From Parasporobacterium paucivorans DSM 15970 (lineage in GTDB: Bacteria; Bacillota; Clostridia; Lachnospirales; Lachnospiraceae), in NCBI RefSeq assembly GCF_900141895.1, contig NZ_FQYT01000004.1:94210-158209 (forward strand): a DNA stretch of 64,000 nt, written 5' to 3'. Of this stretch, positions 10,701-17,307 are shown piece after piece. The notes beneath the pieces are model-generated. The model was not told where the DNA came from and searched no databases. It saw nothing but the letters and a program-made list of their open reading frames with translations. The stretch's first letter is position 1; each line of letters opens with the position of its first letter. The translations under genes and the position numbers were made by a program.

Positions 10701-10992
10701 GGTTCAGGGCCGCCTGCCCGCCAAGGGTCGGCAGGATGCTGTCCGGTTTTTCCATCTGAATAATTTTTTCCAGAACTTTTACTGTGAGAGGCTCAATATA
10801 TACTTTATCTGCAATGTCTCTATCCGTCATGATTGTGGCCGGATTCGAATTTACCAGCACAACCTCGATTCCTTCCTCTTTCAGGGAACGGCACGCCTGT
10901 GTACCGGCATAGTCAAACTCCGCAGCCTGTCCGATTACAATTGGTCCGGAACCTATAACCATTACTTTCTTAATATCCGGATTTTTAGGCAT
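7792..10992 (-). CDS. carB: Carbamoyl-phosphate synthase large subunit
   Basis: This is the large subunit of carbamoyl-phosphate synthase, which feeds arginine and pyrimidine synthesis. It is 1066 residues, the usual length, with two ATP-grasp halves. The first contains GSGPIVIGQAAEFDYAG, RPAYTLGGSGGG and EVNPRVSRSSALASKATG. The second contains GSGPIRIGQGIEFDYCS, RPSYVLGGQGM and EVNPRSSRTVPYISKVTG. The C-terminal allosteric domain, about the last 130 residues, includes DLVIDTPTQGRDKTRDGFIIRR. The start overlaps the carA stop by 8 bases, which suggests translational coupling. Confidence 0.97.
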   Translation of the reverse strand: MPKNPDIKKVMVIGSGPIVIGQAAEFDYAGTQACRSLKEEGIEVVLVNSNPATIMTDRDIADKVYIEPLTVKVLEKIIQMEKPDSILPTLGGQAALNLAMELDESGFLGRNGARLIGTTSQTIKKAEDRLEFKNTMEKINEPCASSMVVENVEDGIDFANEIGYPVVLRPAYTLGGSGGGIADTQQELMDILSNGLRLSRVGQVLVERCIAGWKEIEYEVIRDSKGSCITVCNMENLDPVGVHTGDSIVVAPSQTLSDKEYQMLRTSALNIINELAIEGGCNVQYALHPTSFEYCVIEVNPRVSRSSALASKATGYPIAKVAAKIALGYTLDEIENAITGKTFASFEPALDYCVVKIPRLPFDKFIHAKRTLTTQMKATGEVMSICTNFEGALMKALRSLEQNVDSLMSYGYKDLSYDELLEELALVDDRRIFVIAEAVRRKMDYETINDITKIDPWFIDKIAILVEMEQALNSKPLTPELLAEAKRIEFPDTVIAKLTGKTAEFVKKMRMDNNIVAVFKIVDTCAAEFEAETPYYYSCFGSQNEAMPSAGKKKVLILGSGPIRIGQGIEFDYCSVHCTWAFKNEGYETIIVNNNPETVSTDFDIADKLYFEPLTPEDVENIVNIEKPDGAVVQFGGQTAIKLTKSLMEMGVPILGTKAEDVDAAEDRELFDAILEQCEIPRPEGKTVYTSQEAVAVARGLGYPVLVRPSYVLGGQGMQIAFSDEEIIEYIDNVNLITQEHPILVDKYMMGKEVEVDAVCDGEDILIPGVMEHIERAGIHSGDSISVYPTVTISDAVTEIIVDYTRRLAKALHVKGLINIQFIVSGEKVYVIEVNPRSSRTVPYISKVTGLPIVQIAAKVILGDTIKGLGYTPGLHPSNDYYAIKMPVFSFEKLRGADISLGPEMKSTGECLGIAKTFEEALYKAFLGAGVDLPKNKKVIITVNDADKKDAVSVGRRFEALGYEIYATRRTAQVLKENGVNAIKVNKLNQESPTVLDLLLSHQIDLVIDTPTQGRDKTRDGFIIRRTSIETGVTCLTSLDTANALLTSLESDAKENLTPIDIASII

Positions 10993-12064
10993 TCTTCTTA
11001 TCCTCCATCATCTTAATGAACTCGTCAAACAACAGCTCCGTGTCCTGTGGTCCGGCACAGGCCTCCGGATGAAACTGCACCGTAAAGATATTTTTGTCCT
11101 TAAACTGAAGACCTTCAACGGTACCGTCATTTACGTTGATGAATTTAACTTGTGCAATATCTTGATCAATTGTTTTTTCATCTACCATATAACCGTGGTT
11201 CTGCGTAGAAATATAGACCTTTCCGGTGGCGAGATCCTTTACAGGATGATTCGCGCCTCTGTGTCCGTATTTCATCTTAAGGGTATCGGCCCCTGTGGCC
11301 AGAGCCATCAGCTGATGCCCAAGGCAGATTGCAAAAATCGGAATATCCGTATTATACAGTTTTTTTATTTCTTCAATGATGGAAGTACAGTCCTTAGGAT
11401 CCCCCGGACCGTTCGAAAGCATGATGCCATCCGGATTGGAGCAGATTATTTCTTCGGCAGAAGTGAAGGCCGGATAAACAGTTACCTCACACCCTCTTTT
11501 ATGTAAAGAATTTGCAATATTTTTCTTTGTTCCAAAATCATATAGGGCTACTTTGTGTTTTCCGCCCTCGAGAACCGTTTTTGATTTGCGTGAAACTTTT
11601 TCGATTACCCCTTTTGAGGAGTATGTTTTTAATTTTTCTTTTACTTCTTCCATGTCGAATTTTTCGTTGGTTGTAATCATTCCGATCATGGTACCCTTTT
11701 CCCTGAGTATTTTTGTAAGGGCTCTCGTATCAATGCCGCTGATGCCAGGTATTTCATATTTTTCCAGGAAGTCCTGAATGCTGATATCGCTTCTGAAGTT
11801 GCTCGGCCTCCGTGACAGTTCTCTGACAATGAACCCGTCCGGCCATGGCCTGTCTGATTCCATATCCTCAAAGCAGACTCCGTAGTTGCCAATGAGCGGA
11901 TATGTCATGACCACTGCCTGACCTGCGTAGGAAGGATCCGTAAGCACCTCAGGATAACCCGTCATGGAGGTGTTAAAGACGATTTCACTTATTACTTCTT
12001 TCTGTGAGCCGATGGATGTTCCCGTGAATACCGTTCCATCTTCTAATATTAAGAAAGCTTTCAT
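10985..12064 (-). CDS. carA: Carbamoyl-phosphate synthase small (glutaminase) subunit
   Basis: This is the glutaminase subunit that releases ammonia from glutamine for CarB, 359 residues. The N-terminal CarA domain starts with LILEDGTVFTG and includes NTSMTGYPEVLTDPSYAGQ. The class I amidotransferase domain has the oxyanion loop LSNGPGDP, the nucleophile elbow FAICLGHQLMAL with its catalytic Cys, and the His/Glu pair in VQFHPEACAGP. It is the first gene of a five-gene minus-strand run and has a clear sigma-A promoter flanked by an inverted repeat. The predicted leader is only about 50 bases, too short for a PyrR-type attenuator. Confidence 0.97.
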   Translation of the reverse strand: MKAFLILEDGTVFTGTSIGSQKEVISEIVFNTSMTGYPEVLTDPSYAGQAVVMTYPLIGNYGVCFEDMESDRPWPDGFIVRELSRRPSNFRSDISIQDFLEKYEIPGISGIDTRALTKILREKGTMIGMITTNEKFDMEEVKEKLKTYSSKGVIEKVSRKSKTVLEGGKHKVALYDFGTKKNIANSLHKRGCEVTVYPAFTSAEEIICSNPDGIMLSNGPGDPKDCTSIIEEIKKLYNTDIPIFAICLGHQLMALATGADTLKMKYGHRGANHPVKDLATGKVYISTQNHGYMVDEKTIDQDIAQVKFINVNDGTVEGLQFKDKNIFTVQFHPEACAGPQDTELLFDEFIKMMEDKKNA

Positions 12065-12113
12065 ATTTTAGGATTCCTTTCTTGTCTGTTGTTTTTCTAT
12101 CGAATTCCAAATT

Positions 12114-12178
12114 GTTAAGATTATACCTTATAAGATAAATTATTTCAACCTGGTTTTTACTTATATTATAATCTTAAC
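12114..12178. repeat. 12-bp inverted repeat flanking the carA promoter
   Basis: GTTAAGATTATA at 12114-12125 and its exact reverse complement at 12167-12178 bracket the promoter. The proximal arm contains the -10 hexamer, so a bound regulator or DNA structure here would block carA directly. Function is inferred. Confidence 0.5.
12120..12148 (-). promoter_or_regulatory. Sigma-A promoter of carAB
   Basis: On the minus strand TTGAAA (12143-12148) and TATAAT (12120-12125) are separated by 17 bases, about 55 bases ahead of the carA ATG. From 12179 to 12383 I see only AT-rich sequence without a gene. Confidence 0.8.
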
Positions 12179-12383
12179 CAGTCACATAATTTGTTAATTA
12201 TGTCTAATTTTATCAAACATGATATTCCCCCAAAAATCGTGCTTTCTCAAAACAACTCATTATATCACACTTTGTCAAATCATGTCGTATTCCTGGAAAA
12301 TTGTATTCGATATTTAATTATACATTAATGTTTCTCTTAATTCCAGAATATTTAACTTCGTAATATCCCTGCATGACAAAAAC

Positions 12384-12407
12384 AGCCTCTGCATTCCTGC
12401 AAAGGCT
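12384..12407. repeat. Left copy of 24-bp direct repeat (terminator hairpin) flanking the IS element
   Basis: This 24-base sequence is identical, in the same orientation, to 14421-14444. It is itself a hairpin: 10 paired positions with one C-A mismatch and a 4-base loop. On the minus strand it is followed by GTTTTTGTC. Joined to the right copy's flank it would restore a bidirectional terminator behind the wall-hydrolase gene. Confidence 0.75.
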
Positions 12408-12467
12408 CAGACTGTAGACAAAGCGGTGCTAGGGCATGAGCCCTAGCACCGCTTTGTCTACAGTCTG
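12408..12467. repeat. 28-bp perfect palindrome at the left end of the IS segment
   Basis: Arms 12408-12435 and 12440-12467 are exact reverse complements around the 4-base loop ATGA. Bases 1-48 match 12810-12857 at 46 of 48 positions, so this is a second copy of the sequence in which the transposase gene ends. Confidence 0.85.
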
Positions 12468-12609
12468 AATATATATTTTACTATTTATGTATATATTTGT
12501 AAATTATTATTTATAACTATTGTAATACATTATGTTGTGATATATATTAATTTAAGAAGTAAAGATTAGTTATAGACAGTAAAATAAGAAAAAGGGGGAA
12601 TATATTAGT

Positions 12610-12723
12610 ATGGCTATATTTATTTATTATACGGGAATATTGCATGGCATATTAGAGTTCGCATTTTTAATCCTTGGAATACTTTATTTTATTAAATATC
12701 TGAAGATGAAAAATTTAAAATAA
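12610..12723 (+). CDS. Possible 37-residue hydrophobic peptide
   Basis: An ATG preceded by AAGGGGGAA opens a 37-codon frame ending in TAA. The peptide begins MAIFIYYTGILHG, runs through about 24 mostly hydrophobic residues that could form one membrane helix, and ends in a basic tail KYLKMKNLK. A possible promoter (TTGTAA, 17 bases, TATATT) lies at 12520-12548, though AT-rich DNA yields such matches easily. It lies in the long non-transposase part of the IS segment, on the opposite strand from the transposase. Size and layout resemble type I toxins or small passenger peptides. I do not recognise the sequence, and it may not be expressed. Confidence 0.35.
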   Translation: MAIFIYYTGILHGILEFAFLILGILYFIKYLKMKNLK

Positions 12724-12747
12724 AGTATGGTCCATGCCCTCGGAGAG

Positions 12748-12808
12748 CCCTTTATCTTTTGATGCAAAGTGTCAAAAGTAATAAAGGGTTACTCTTGTCA
12801 AGAGTAAC
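12748..12808. repeat. Two adjacent stem-loops downstream of the transposase gene
   Basis: Stem 1 pairs 12748-12762 with 12772-12788 (15 bp with a 2-base bulge, 9-base loop). Stem 2 pairs 12788-12796 with 12800-12808 (9 bp, 3-base loop). With the palindrome at 12810-12858 they form three structures in a row. Confidence 0.6.
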
Positions 12809-12809
12809 A

Positions 12810-12858
12810 CAGACTGTAGACAAAACGGTGCTAGGACATGAGCCCTAGCACCGCTTTT
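12810..12858. repeat. Second copy of the IS-end palindrome, overlapping the transposase 3' end
   Basis: It is nearly identical to 12408-12456, with two substitutions that weaken the fold by mismatches. The last codons of the transposase and its TAG (12831-12833) lie inside this hairpin, which can also act as its terminator. Confidence 0.75.
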
Positions 12859-14288
12859 CTCTGATATCGCATAAAAAATAGCGATTTTAACATTTTATCT
12901 GTTAATACCCCGTCCATCAGACCTAACCCTTCTTTCGTTCTTGCCAGTTTCTTCAAGTTCATGCACGCAAAGGTAAGCCCGACCTTCATTTCCATCCGGG
13001 CTTTTCCCACTAGCTGTGTGTAACGGAATCCATGATTCTCTTTCGCGGTTCCGAAAATCCGCTCGATTGTTTCTTTCCTCTGAGAATAGAGTTCTTTCAT
13101 CCCTATCGTATGACGTATGTCTTCACAAGCTTCCAGATACGGTTCCCAGATATGACGGGTAACTAGCTTCACATTGTCCTTGCTTCCGGTACATTGCTTC
13201 CGGCGTTCACACTGTGCGCATATCGTCCCGCAGCTTTTATATTCCCTGTAGCCGTCTCTATTTGTCGTGCTGTATCGGAGCATCTGGTTGCCCGGACATA
13301 TATAGACGTCATTATACTCATCGTACACATACTCATGTTTCCTGAAATAACCCTCTTTTGTCATGGGTCTTTTATAAGGGAGAAGAGGGCGGACCCCATC
13401 GTCGATCAGCAACTTTGCAATAGCCGGCGTCTTATATCCCGCATCTGCAACCAGGGTTTTAATCCCGATTCCTTTTATCTTGTCATAGAGTCCCTTGAAT
13501 GTGCGACTGTCATGAAGGTTTCCGGGACTTACGGTATACCCCAGGATCCATCCGTTCCTGTCACAGGCTGTCTCTATCCCGTAAGCGAATACGTGCTTAT
13601 GCTCACCCTTGCGAAACCACCCGTTCTCCGGATCGGTGGTGCTTGCTTTGATCTCTCTTCCCGGTACATTTTCTCCGCCGGAAGGTGGCAGGTCATCATC
13701 ATTCTTGTCTTTCCAAGGCTTCTTGCCATGGGATTCACGGTCTTTATTTATTTCCTTTTTGAGAAGCTCCTCATAAAAAAGGGCTTCTTCTCTTGCAATA
13801 CGTTTCTGCATCTTCTTGCTGTTGGCACAGGCTTTCACGTGGGTCGCATCTACGAATACTTCACACGGATCTACGAACTTGAATTTATAGCATTCCTCAA
13901 GGATCCGAGAGAAAATCTGCTCGAAAAGGTCCGTGTCCTTGAATCTTCGGGTATAGTTCTTTCCAAACGTGGAGAAGTGGGGCGGTTTATCCATCATGTC
14001 CAGCCCTAAAAACCAACGGTAGGCTACATTAACCTCGATTTCCTTCATGGTCTGACGCATGCTTTTGATTCCATACAGATATTGGATAAAAGGGATTTTT
14101 ATGAGCATGACCGGGTCCATGCTCGGGCGTCCATTGTCCTGGCTGTATTTGTCTTCCACCAGTTCATAGATGAAGCTCCAGTTGATTGCTTTATCTATGA
14201 TTCGGAGAAGATGATTCTGTGGAACCATGTCATCCATGCAGAACATCTGAACCTGTTCTCTCTTTTTATCGGCATTCTGTGTCATCAT
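12831..14288 (-). CDS. IS1182-family-like DDE transposase
   Basis: This is a 485-residue transposase from the ATG at 14288, which follows GGTGGTGAT. A longer frame reaches 14342 but lacks a ribosome site. The N-terminal region (VPQNHLLRIID and GRPSMDPVMLIKI) is the domain typical of IS1182/IS5-like enzymes. Candidate catalytic acids are Asp in EVFVDATHVKA, Asp in LVADAGYKTPA and Glu in IERIFGTAKENHG. A four-cysteine knuckle (CGTICAQCERRKQC) precedes the last block. The frame is intact, so the element may be active. Its last residues are encoded by a palindrome that has a second copy 400 bp away. Confidence 0.9.
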   Translation of the reverse strand: MMTQNADKKREQVQMFCMDDMVPQNHLLRIIDKAINWSFIYELVEDKYSQDNGRPSMDPVMLIKIPFIQYLYGIKSMRQTMKEIEVNVAYRWFLGLDMMDKPPHFSTFGKNYTRRFKDTDLFEQIFSRILEECYKFKFVDPCEVFVDATHVKACANSKKMQKRIAREEALFYEELLKKEINKDRESHGKKPWKDKNDDDLPPSGGENVPGREIKASTTDPENGWFRKGEHKHVFAYGIETACDRNGWILGYTVSPGNLHDSRTFKGLYDKIKGIGIKTLVADAGYKTPAIAKLLIDDGVRPLLPYKRPMTKEGYFRKHEYVYDEYNDVYICPGNQMLRYSTTNRDGYREYKSCGTICAQCERRKQCTGSKDNVKLVTRHIWEPYLEACEDIRHTIGMKELYSQRKETIERIFGTAKENHGFRYTQLVGKARMEMKVGLTFACMNLKKLARTKEGLGLMDGVLTDKMLKSLFFMRYQRKAVLGLMS

Positions 14289-14366
14289 AAGCTTATCACC
14301 ACCTGTATTTGATACTTTTATTATATCAAAAACAAGCCTCAAAGTCTTGTAAATACTGACTTTTTT

Positions 14367-14424
14367 GGCTCATTAACGAGAAAAGTCCGAGGCTTTTACC
14401 TCGGACTTTTCTCGTTAATGAGCC
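14367..14424. repeat. 26-bp perfect palindrome at the transposase-proximal end of the IS
   Basis: Arms 14367-14392 and 14399-14424 are exact reverse complements with a 6-base loop. It lies about 80 bases ahead of the transposase ATG and overlaps the flanking direct repeat by four bases. It could block read-through transcription from outside or serve as the transposon end. Confidence 0.85.
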
Positions 14425-14444
14425 TCTGCATTCCTGCAAAGGCT
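14421..14444. repeat. Right copy of the 24-bp direct repeat (terminator hairpin)
   Basis: It is identical to 12384-12407. On the plus strand it is followed by an eight-T run (14446-14453), so this copy reads as an intrinsic terminator in the plus direction. The T-run for the minus direction stayed with the left copy. Confidence 0.75.
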
Positions 14445-14463
14445 ATTTTTTTTAATTTTCGCT

Positions 14464-15597
14464 TTACCAATAATAGAAAAATACATGATCCCCTATTACA
14501 TCGCCAACCCTTGTTCCGTCGTTCAACAGGAAGAAAAGCCACTCTCCCGTAACATTTCCGTTTAGGACCTCCTGGGCTGCCCTGGTGCATTCTTCTGTGA
14601 CGCCGGCTGCATATCGGAGAGCGAACCTTCCGCTGGCTACCGGTGCAAACTGTCCTGGTGCAAAAATGACATCATATATCGTATTCTGTGAAAATCTGGC
14701 GCTGTTTACCCTGTTGATGATTACACTACCAACAGCCAGCTTGCCCTCATAAGGCTGATTTGCCGCCTCGCAATAAATTATGGTTGCCAGCAGTTTCAGG
14801 TCATCTTCCTGGGGAACATATGTATATTGTATGTTCTCGATTGTCTTTTCGGAAGAAGCAGATGCCGCCGCGATGGCATCCATCCGCTGAATCTGAAGCT
14901 GCCGGATGCTTTCCTCTTTTCCAAGGGCCGCTGCCTCTGCCTCACTGACCTGGTCTTCATATTTTGCTATCTGCACAGTTGAATTATCCAGCAGCGCATT
15001 TATTTCATTTCTTTTGCCGTCCAGCTCTTTCTGCAGCGCCAGAAGCTCTTCCTTTTGGGATGCAAGCTGGCTTTGGGCCTGCTCAATACCGATTCTTGTC
15101 TGGTTATATTTTTCAAGCATGTTCCGGTCATAGGCAACCATCTCGGAGATGTAACTTGTTTTATTCAGTACGTCTGCAAGATTCCCTGCGTTCGCCAGGA
15201 TGCCCAGCAGGCTGTCTGCCTGCCTTTCATACATGAAACGGATTCGTTTTTTCATGGCTTCGTACTGTTGCTGCTCAATCTCCCTGGTTTCTCTCAGCAT
15301 TTCGTCTGTGGCCGCTATCTCTGCTTCCTTGTCTGCAATCTGGTTCTGGTTATCAGCAAGATTTCCGTTCAGCTCAGCCATCTGGCTATCCAGTTCACTC
15401 AAATAAGATTGCAGGTCTGTTATACTGCCTTTCAGCCCTGCAATCCCACTCTCGATTTCTGCTTTATTGGATTCCTCTTCCTGTATCTGCTGGTCAATTT
15501 TCCCCACGCTGGCAGCATGACCGATACTCGCCGGTACGGCTGCCACCAGCAGGATTAAGAGCAGGACTGATATTTTAATAACCGAACGCTTTGTCAT
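14464..15597 (-). CDS. Secreted cell-wall hydrolase: coiled coil plus SleB-type domain
   Basis: This is a 377-residue exported protein that probably cuts peptidoglycan. The ATG at 15597 has an AAGGTGG ribosome site; an upstream ATG in frame would sit inside ilvE. A signal peptide (residues 1-30, ending near GHAAS) is followed by about 200 residues of heptad-rich coiled coil resembling PcsB/CwlO-type regulators. The C-terminal domain of about 110 residues matches the SleB/CwlJ hydrolase family, with the putative catalytic Glu in IIYCEAANQPYEGKLAVGSV and the conserved NRVNSARF. SleB cuts spore cortex in bacilli; here a vegetative role is equally possible. The gene sits 16 bases after ilvE, and its own terminator has been split by the IS. 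Confidence 0.85.
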   Translation of the reverse strand: MTKRSVIKISVLLLILLVAAVPASIGHAASVGKIDQQIQEEESNKAEIESGIAGLKGSITDLQSYLSELDSQMAELNGNLADNQNQIADKEAEIAATDEMLRETREIEQQQYEAMKKRIRFMYERQADSLLGILANAGNLADVLNKTSYISEMVAYDRNMLEKYNQTRIGIEQAQSQLASQKEELLALQKELDGKRNEINALLDNSTVQIAKYEDQVSEAEAAALGKEESIRQLQIQRMDAIAAASASSEKTIENIQYTYVPQEDDLKLLATIIYCEAANQPYEGKLAVGSVIINRVNSARFSQNTIYDVIFAPGQFAPVASGRFALRYAAGVTEECTRAAQEVLNGNVTGEWLFFLLNDGTRVGDVIGDHVFFYYW

Positions 15598-15613
15598 CCA
15601 GGATCCACCTTTT

Positions 15614-16681
15614 TTATACTTCAACCGTCCATCCAAATTCATCTTTTATGTTGCCCAGCTGAATCCCCGTCACCGTGTCATAAAATTTCCGGCTGAAATC
15701 TCCGATTTTTCCGTCATTTACGATTAGTGTCTTATCTCCCCACTTCAGTTCGCCTACAGGGGATATGACAGCCGCCGTACCCGTTCCAAAGACCTCTTCC
15801 AGGGTCCCGTTTTCGTAGGCTTCATAAATCTCGTCAATGGAAATTCTTTTTTCCGATGCTGGAACCCCCCAGGCTTTGCAAAGCTCCAGTACCGTATCTC
15901 TCGTCACGCCCGGCAGGATACTTCCGCTGAGGGCCGGTGTCACAACTTCTCCGTTGATTTTGAAGAAAATATTCATGGCTCCGACTTCTTCTATATATTT
16001 GCGGTGCACGCCATCCAGCCACAACACCTGGGAATACCCGGCATCGTGAGCCTTAACCTGGGATTTCATGCTGGCAACATAATTTCCACCTGTTTTTGTT
16101 TCTCCGATCCCTCCCTTTACGGCTCTCACGTATTCATCCTCAATCCAGATTCTCACGGGGTTGAGCCCTTCGGGATAGTATGCTCCCACAGGAGAAAGAA
16201 TGATGATGAACATGTACGTATCGGAAGGTCTAACGCCCAGGAACGGATCCGTGGCTATGATAAAGGGCCTGATGTACAGGGATGTCCCTTCCTTGGTCGG
16301 TACCCATTTCTCATCCGTTTTGACAAGGGTCTTGACTGCCTCCACAAAATCCTCCACGGGAATTTCCGGAATGCACAGTCTTTTATTTGTATTATTGGCT
16401 CTTTGTGCGTTTTTTTCCGGTCGGAAAAGAAGGATTCTTTCGTCTCCGGTCTTATATGCCTTGAGTCCTTCAAACATTTCCTGTCCATAATGAAATACCA
16501 TGGAGGAAGGTTCCAGGCAAATTTTTTCGTAGGGAACGACTCTTGCGTCATTCCATCCATTCTGAGGGTCGTAATTCATTATGAACATATGATCCGTAAA
16601 TATAGTTCCGAAATTCAGTGGATTATCCTGACTGGGCAGGGTTTTGGGGGTTGCAGTTTTTTCAATTCTTATGTTTATCAT
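15614..16681 (-). CDS. ilvE: Branched-chain amino acid aminotransferase
   Basis: This PLP enzyme performs the last step of leucine, isoleucine and valine synthesis, 355 residues. The ATG at 16681 follows GAGGAG; a further upstream ATG lacks a site. The fold-type IV pattern is clear: GQEMFEGLKAY near the N-terminus, RPFIIATDP, the PLP-binding lysine in GGNYVASMKSQ, and EVFGTGTAAVISPVG in the C-terminal part. The 350-residue length fits the BCAT group that includes eukaryotic enzymes rather than the shorter E. coli type. A TTGACA promoter lies between it and the dfrA terminator. Confidence 0.94.
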   Translation of the reverse strand: MINIRIEKTATPKTLPSQDNPLNFGTIFTDHMFIMNYDPQNGWNDARVVPYEKICLEPSSMVFHYGQEMFEGLKAYKTGDERILLFRPEKNAQRANNTNKRLCIPEIPVEDFVEAVKTLVKTDEKWVPTKEGTSLYIRPFIIATDPFLGVRPSDTYMFIIILSPVGAYYPEGLNPVRIWIEDEYVRAVKGGIGETKTGGNYVASMKSQVKAHDAGYSQVLWLDGVHRKYIEEVGAMNIFFKINGEVVTPALSGSILPGVTRDTVLELCKAWGVPASEKRISIDEIYEAYENGTLEEVFGTGTAAVISPVGELKWGDKTLIVNDGKIGDFSRKFYDTVTGIQLGNIKDEFGWTVEV

Positions 16682-16714
16682 GGCACTTCTCCTCATCACA
16701 AAATAATATTATTT

Positions 16715-16745
16715 ATAATAGTAAACTCTTTTGGAAAATTGTCAA
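16715..16745 (-). promoter_or_regulatory. Candidate ilvE promoter
   Basis: A consensus TTGACA (16740-16745) abuts the terminator hairpin of dfrA. TATTAT (16715-16720) follows after 19 bases, which is two more than ideal. About 33 bases separate it from the ilvE ATG. Confidence 0.5.
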
Positions 16746-16790
16746 CACTAAGAACAAGAATTGGCCATAGACCAATTCTTGTTCTTAGTG
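16746..16790 (-). terminator. Terminator of the nrdD-thyA-dfrA operon
   Basis: A perfect 19-bp stem (16746-16764 with 16772-16790) with a 7-base loop lies 6 bases past the dfrA stop. There is no long T-run; TTGACAATTTT follows. Confidence 0.65.
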
Positions 16791-16796
16791 ACATAT

Positions 16797-17294
16797 TTAT
16801 TTTCTTCTGACGTATTTTCTGAATACATAGGTCAGGTCGAAATAGGTCTTTTCTTCCCCCTGATGTTCCAGAATCCATTCCGGCATTTTGTCCAGATTCG
16901 GGAAATAGGTGTCTGCATCATATGCATAATCAATATAGGTAACGTACGCAACATTGCAATACTCCAGCATGGCATTAAAAAGACGTCCCCCGCCTATATT
17001 ATATATTTTTTTGTCAGGATATTTCTTTACCTCTTCCAGTGCTTCTTCCACGCTATGCACGACGGTTGCGCCTTCCACCTTATAATCCGTATTCTTGGTG
17101 ACAATAATGTTCACACGGTCCGGCAGCGGCTTTCTATTAGGGAGGCTTTCAAAGGTTCTTCTTCCCATGACAACCACATTTCCCGTAGTCACAGATTTGA
17201 AGTACTGTATATCATCCGGTATCTTTACAAGAAGATCCCCTTTTTTTCCTATGCCCCAGTTTCTGTCTACAGCTACAATTATTTCAATATCCAT
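16797..17294 (-). CDS. dfrA: Dihydrofolate reductase
   Basis: The product reduces dihydrofolate to tetrahydrofolate, which regenerates the cofactor consumed by thymidylate synthase encoded immediately upstream. At 165 residues it is standard length. The N-terminus shows IIVAVDRNWGIGKKGDL, the Met20-loop region, then the IPDDIQYFK helix carrying the conserved acid (Asp), GRRTFESLP (NADPH binding) and the GGGRLFNAML nucleotide loop. It starts 13 bases after thyA, so the two are co-transcribed. Confidence 0.95.
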   Translation of the reverse strand: MDIEIIVAVDRNWGIGKKGDLLVKIPDDIQYFKSVTTGNVVVMGRRTFESLPNRKPLPDRVNIIVTKNTDYKVEGATVVHSVEEALEEVKKYPDKKIYNIGGGRLFNAMLEYCNVAYVTYIDYAYDADTYFPNLDKMPEWILEHQGEEKTYFDLTYVFRKYVRRK

Positions 17295-17307
17295 TTAATA
17301 AATTCTC

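Larger units (their letters stand above)
12408..14420 (-). mobile_element. IS1182-like insertion sequence inserted in a terminator
   Basis: This segment of about 2.0 kb lies between two identical 24-bp copies of a terminator hairpin. It contains one DDE transposase gene. A long perfect palindrome sits at each end (12408-12467 and 14367-14424). Boundaries are set by the direct repeats, so they are inferred. The real IS could be shorter, with its end near 12810 and the 12408-12809 stretch derived from something else. Confidence 0.6.
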
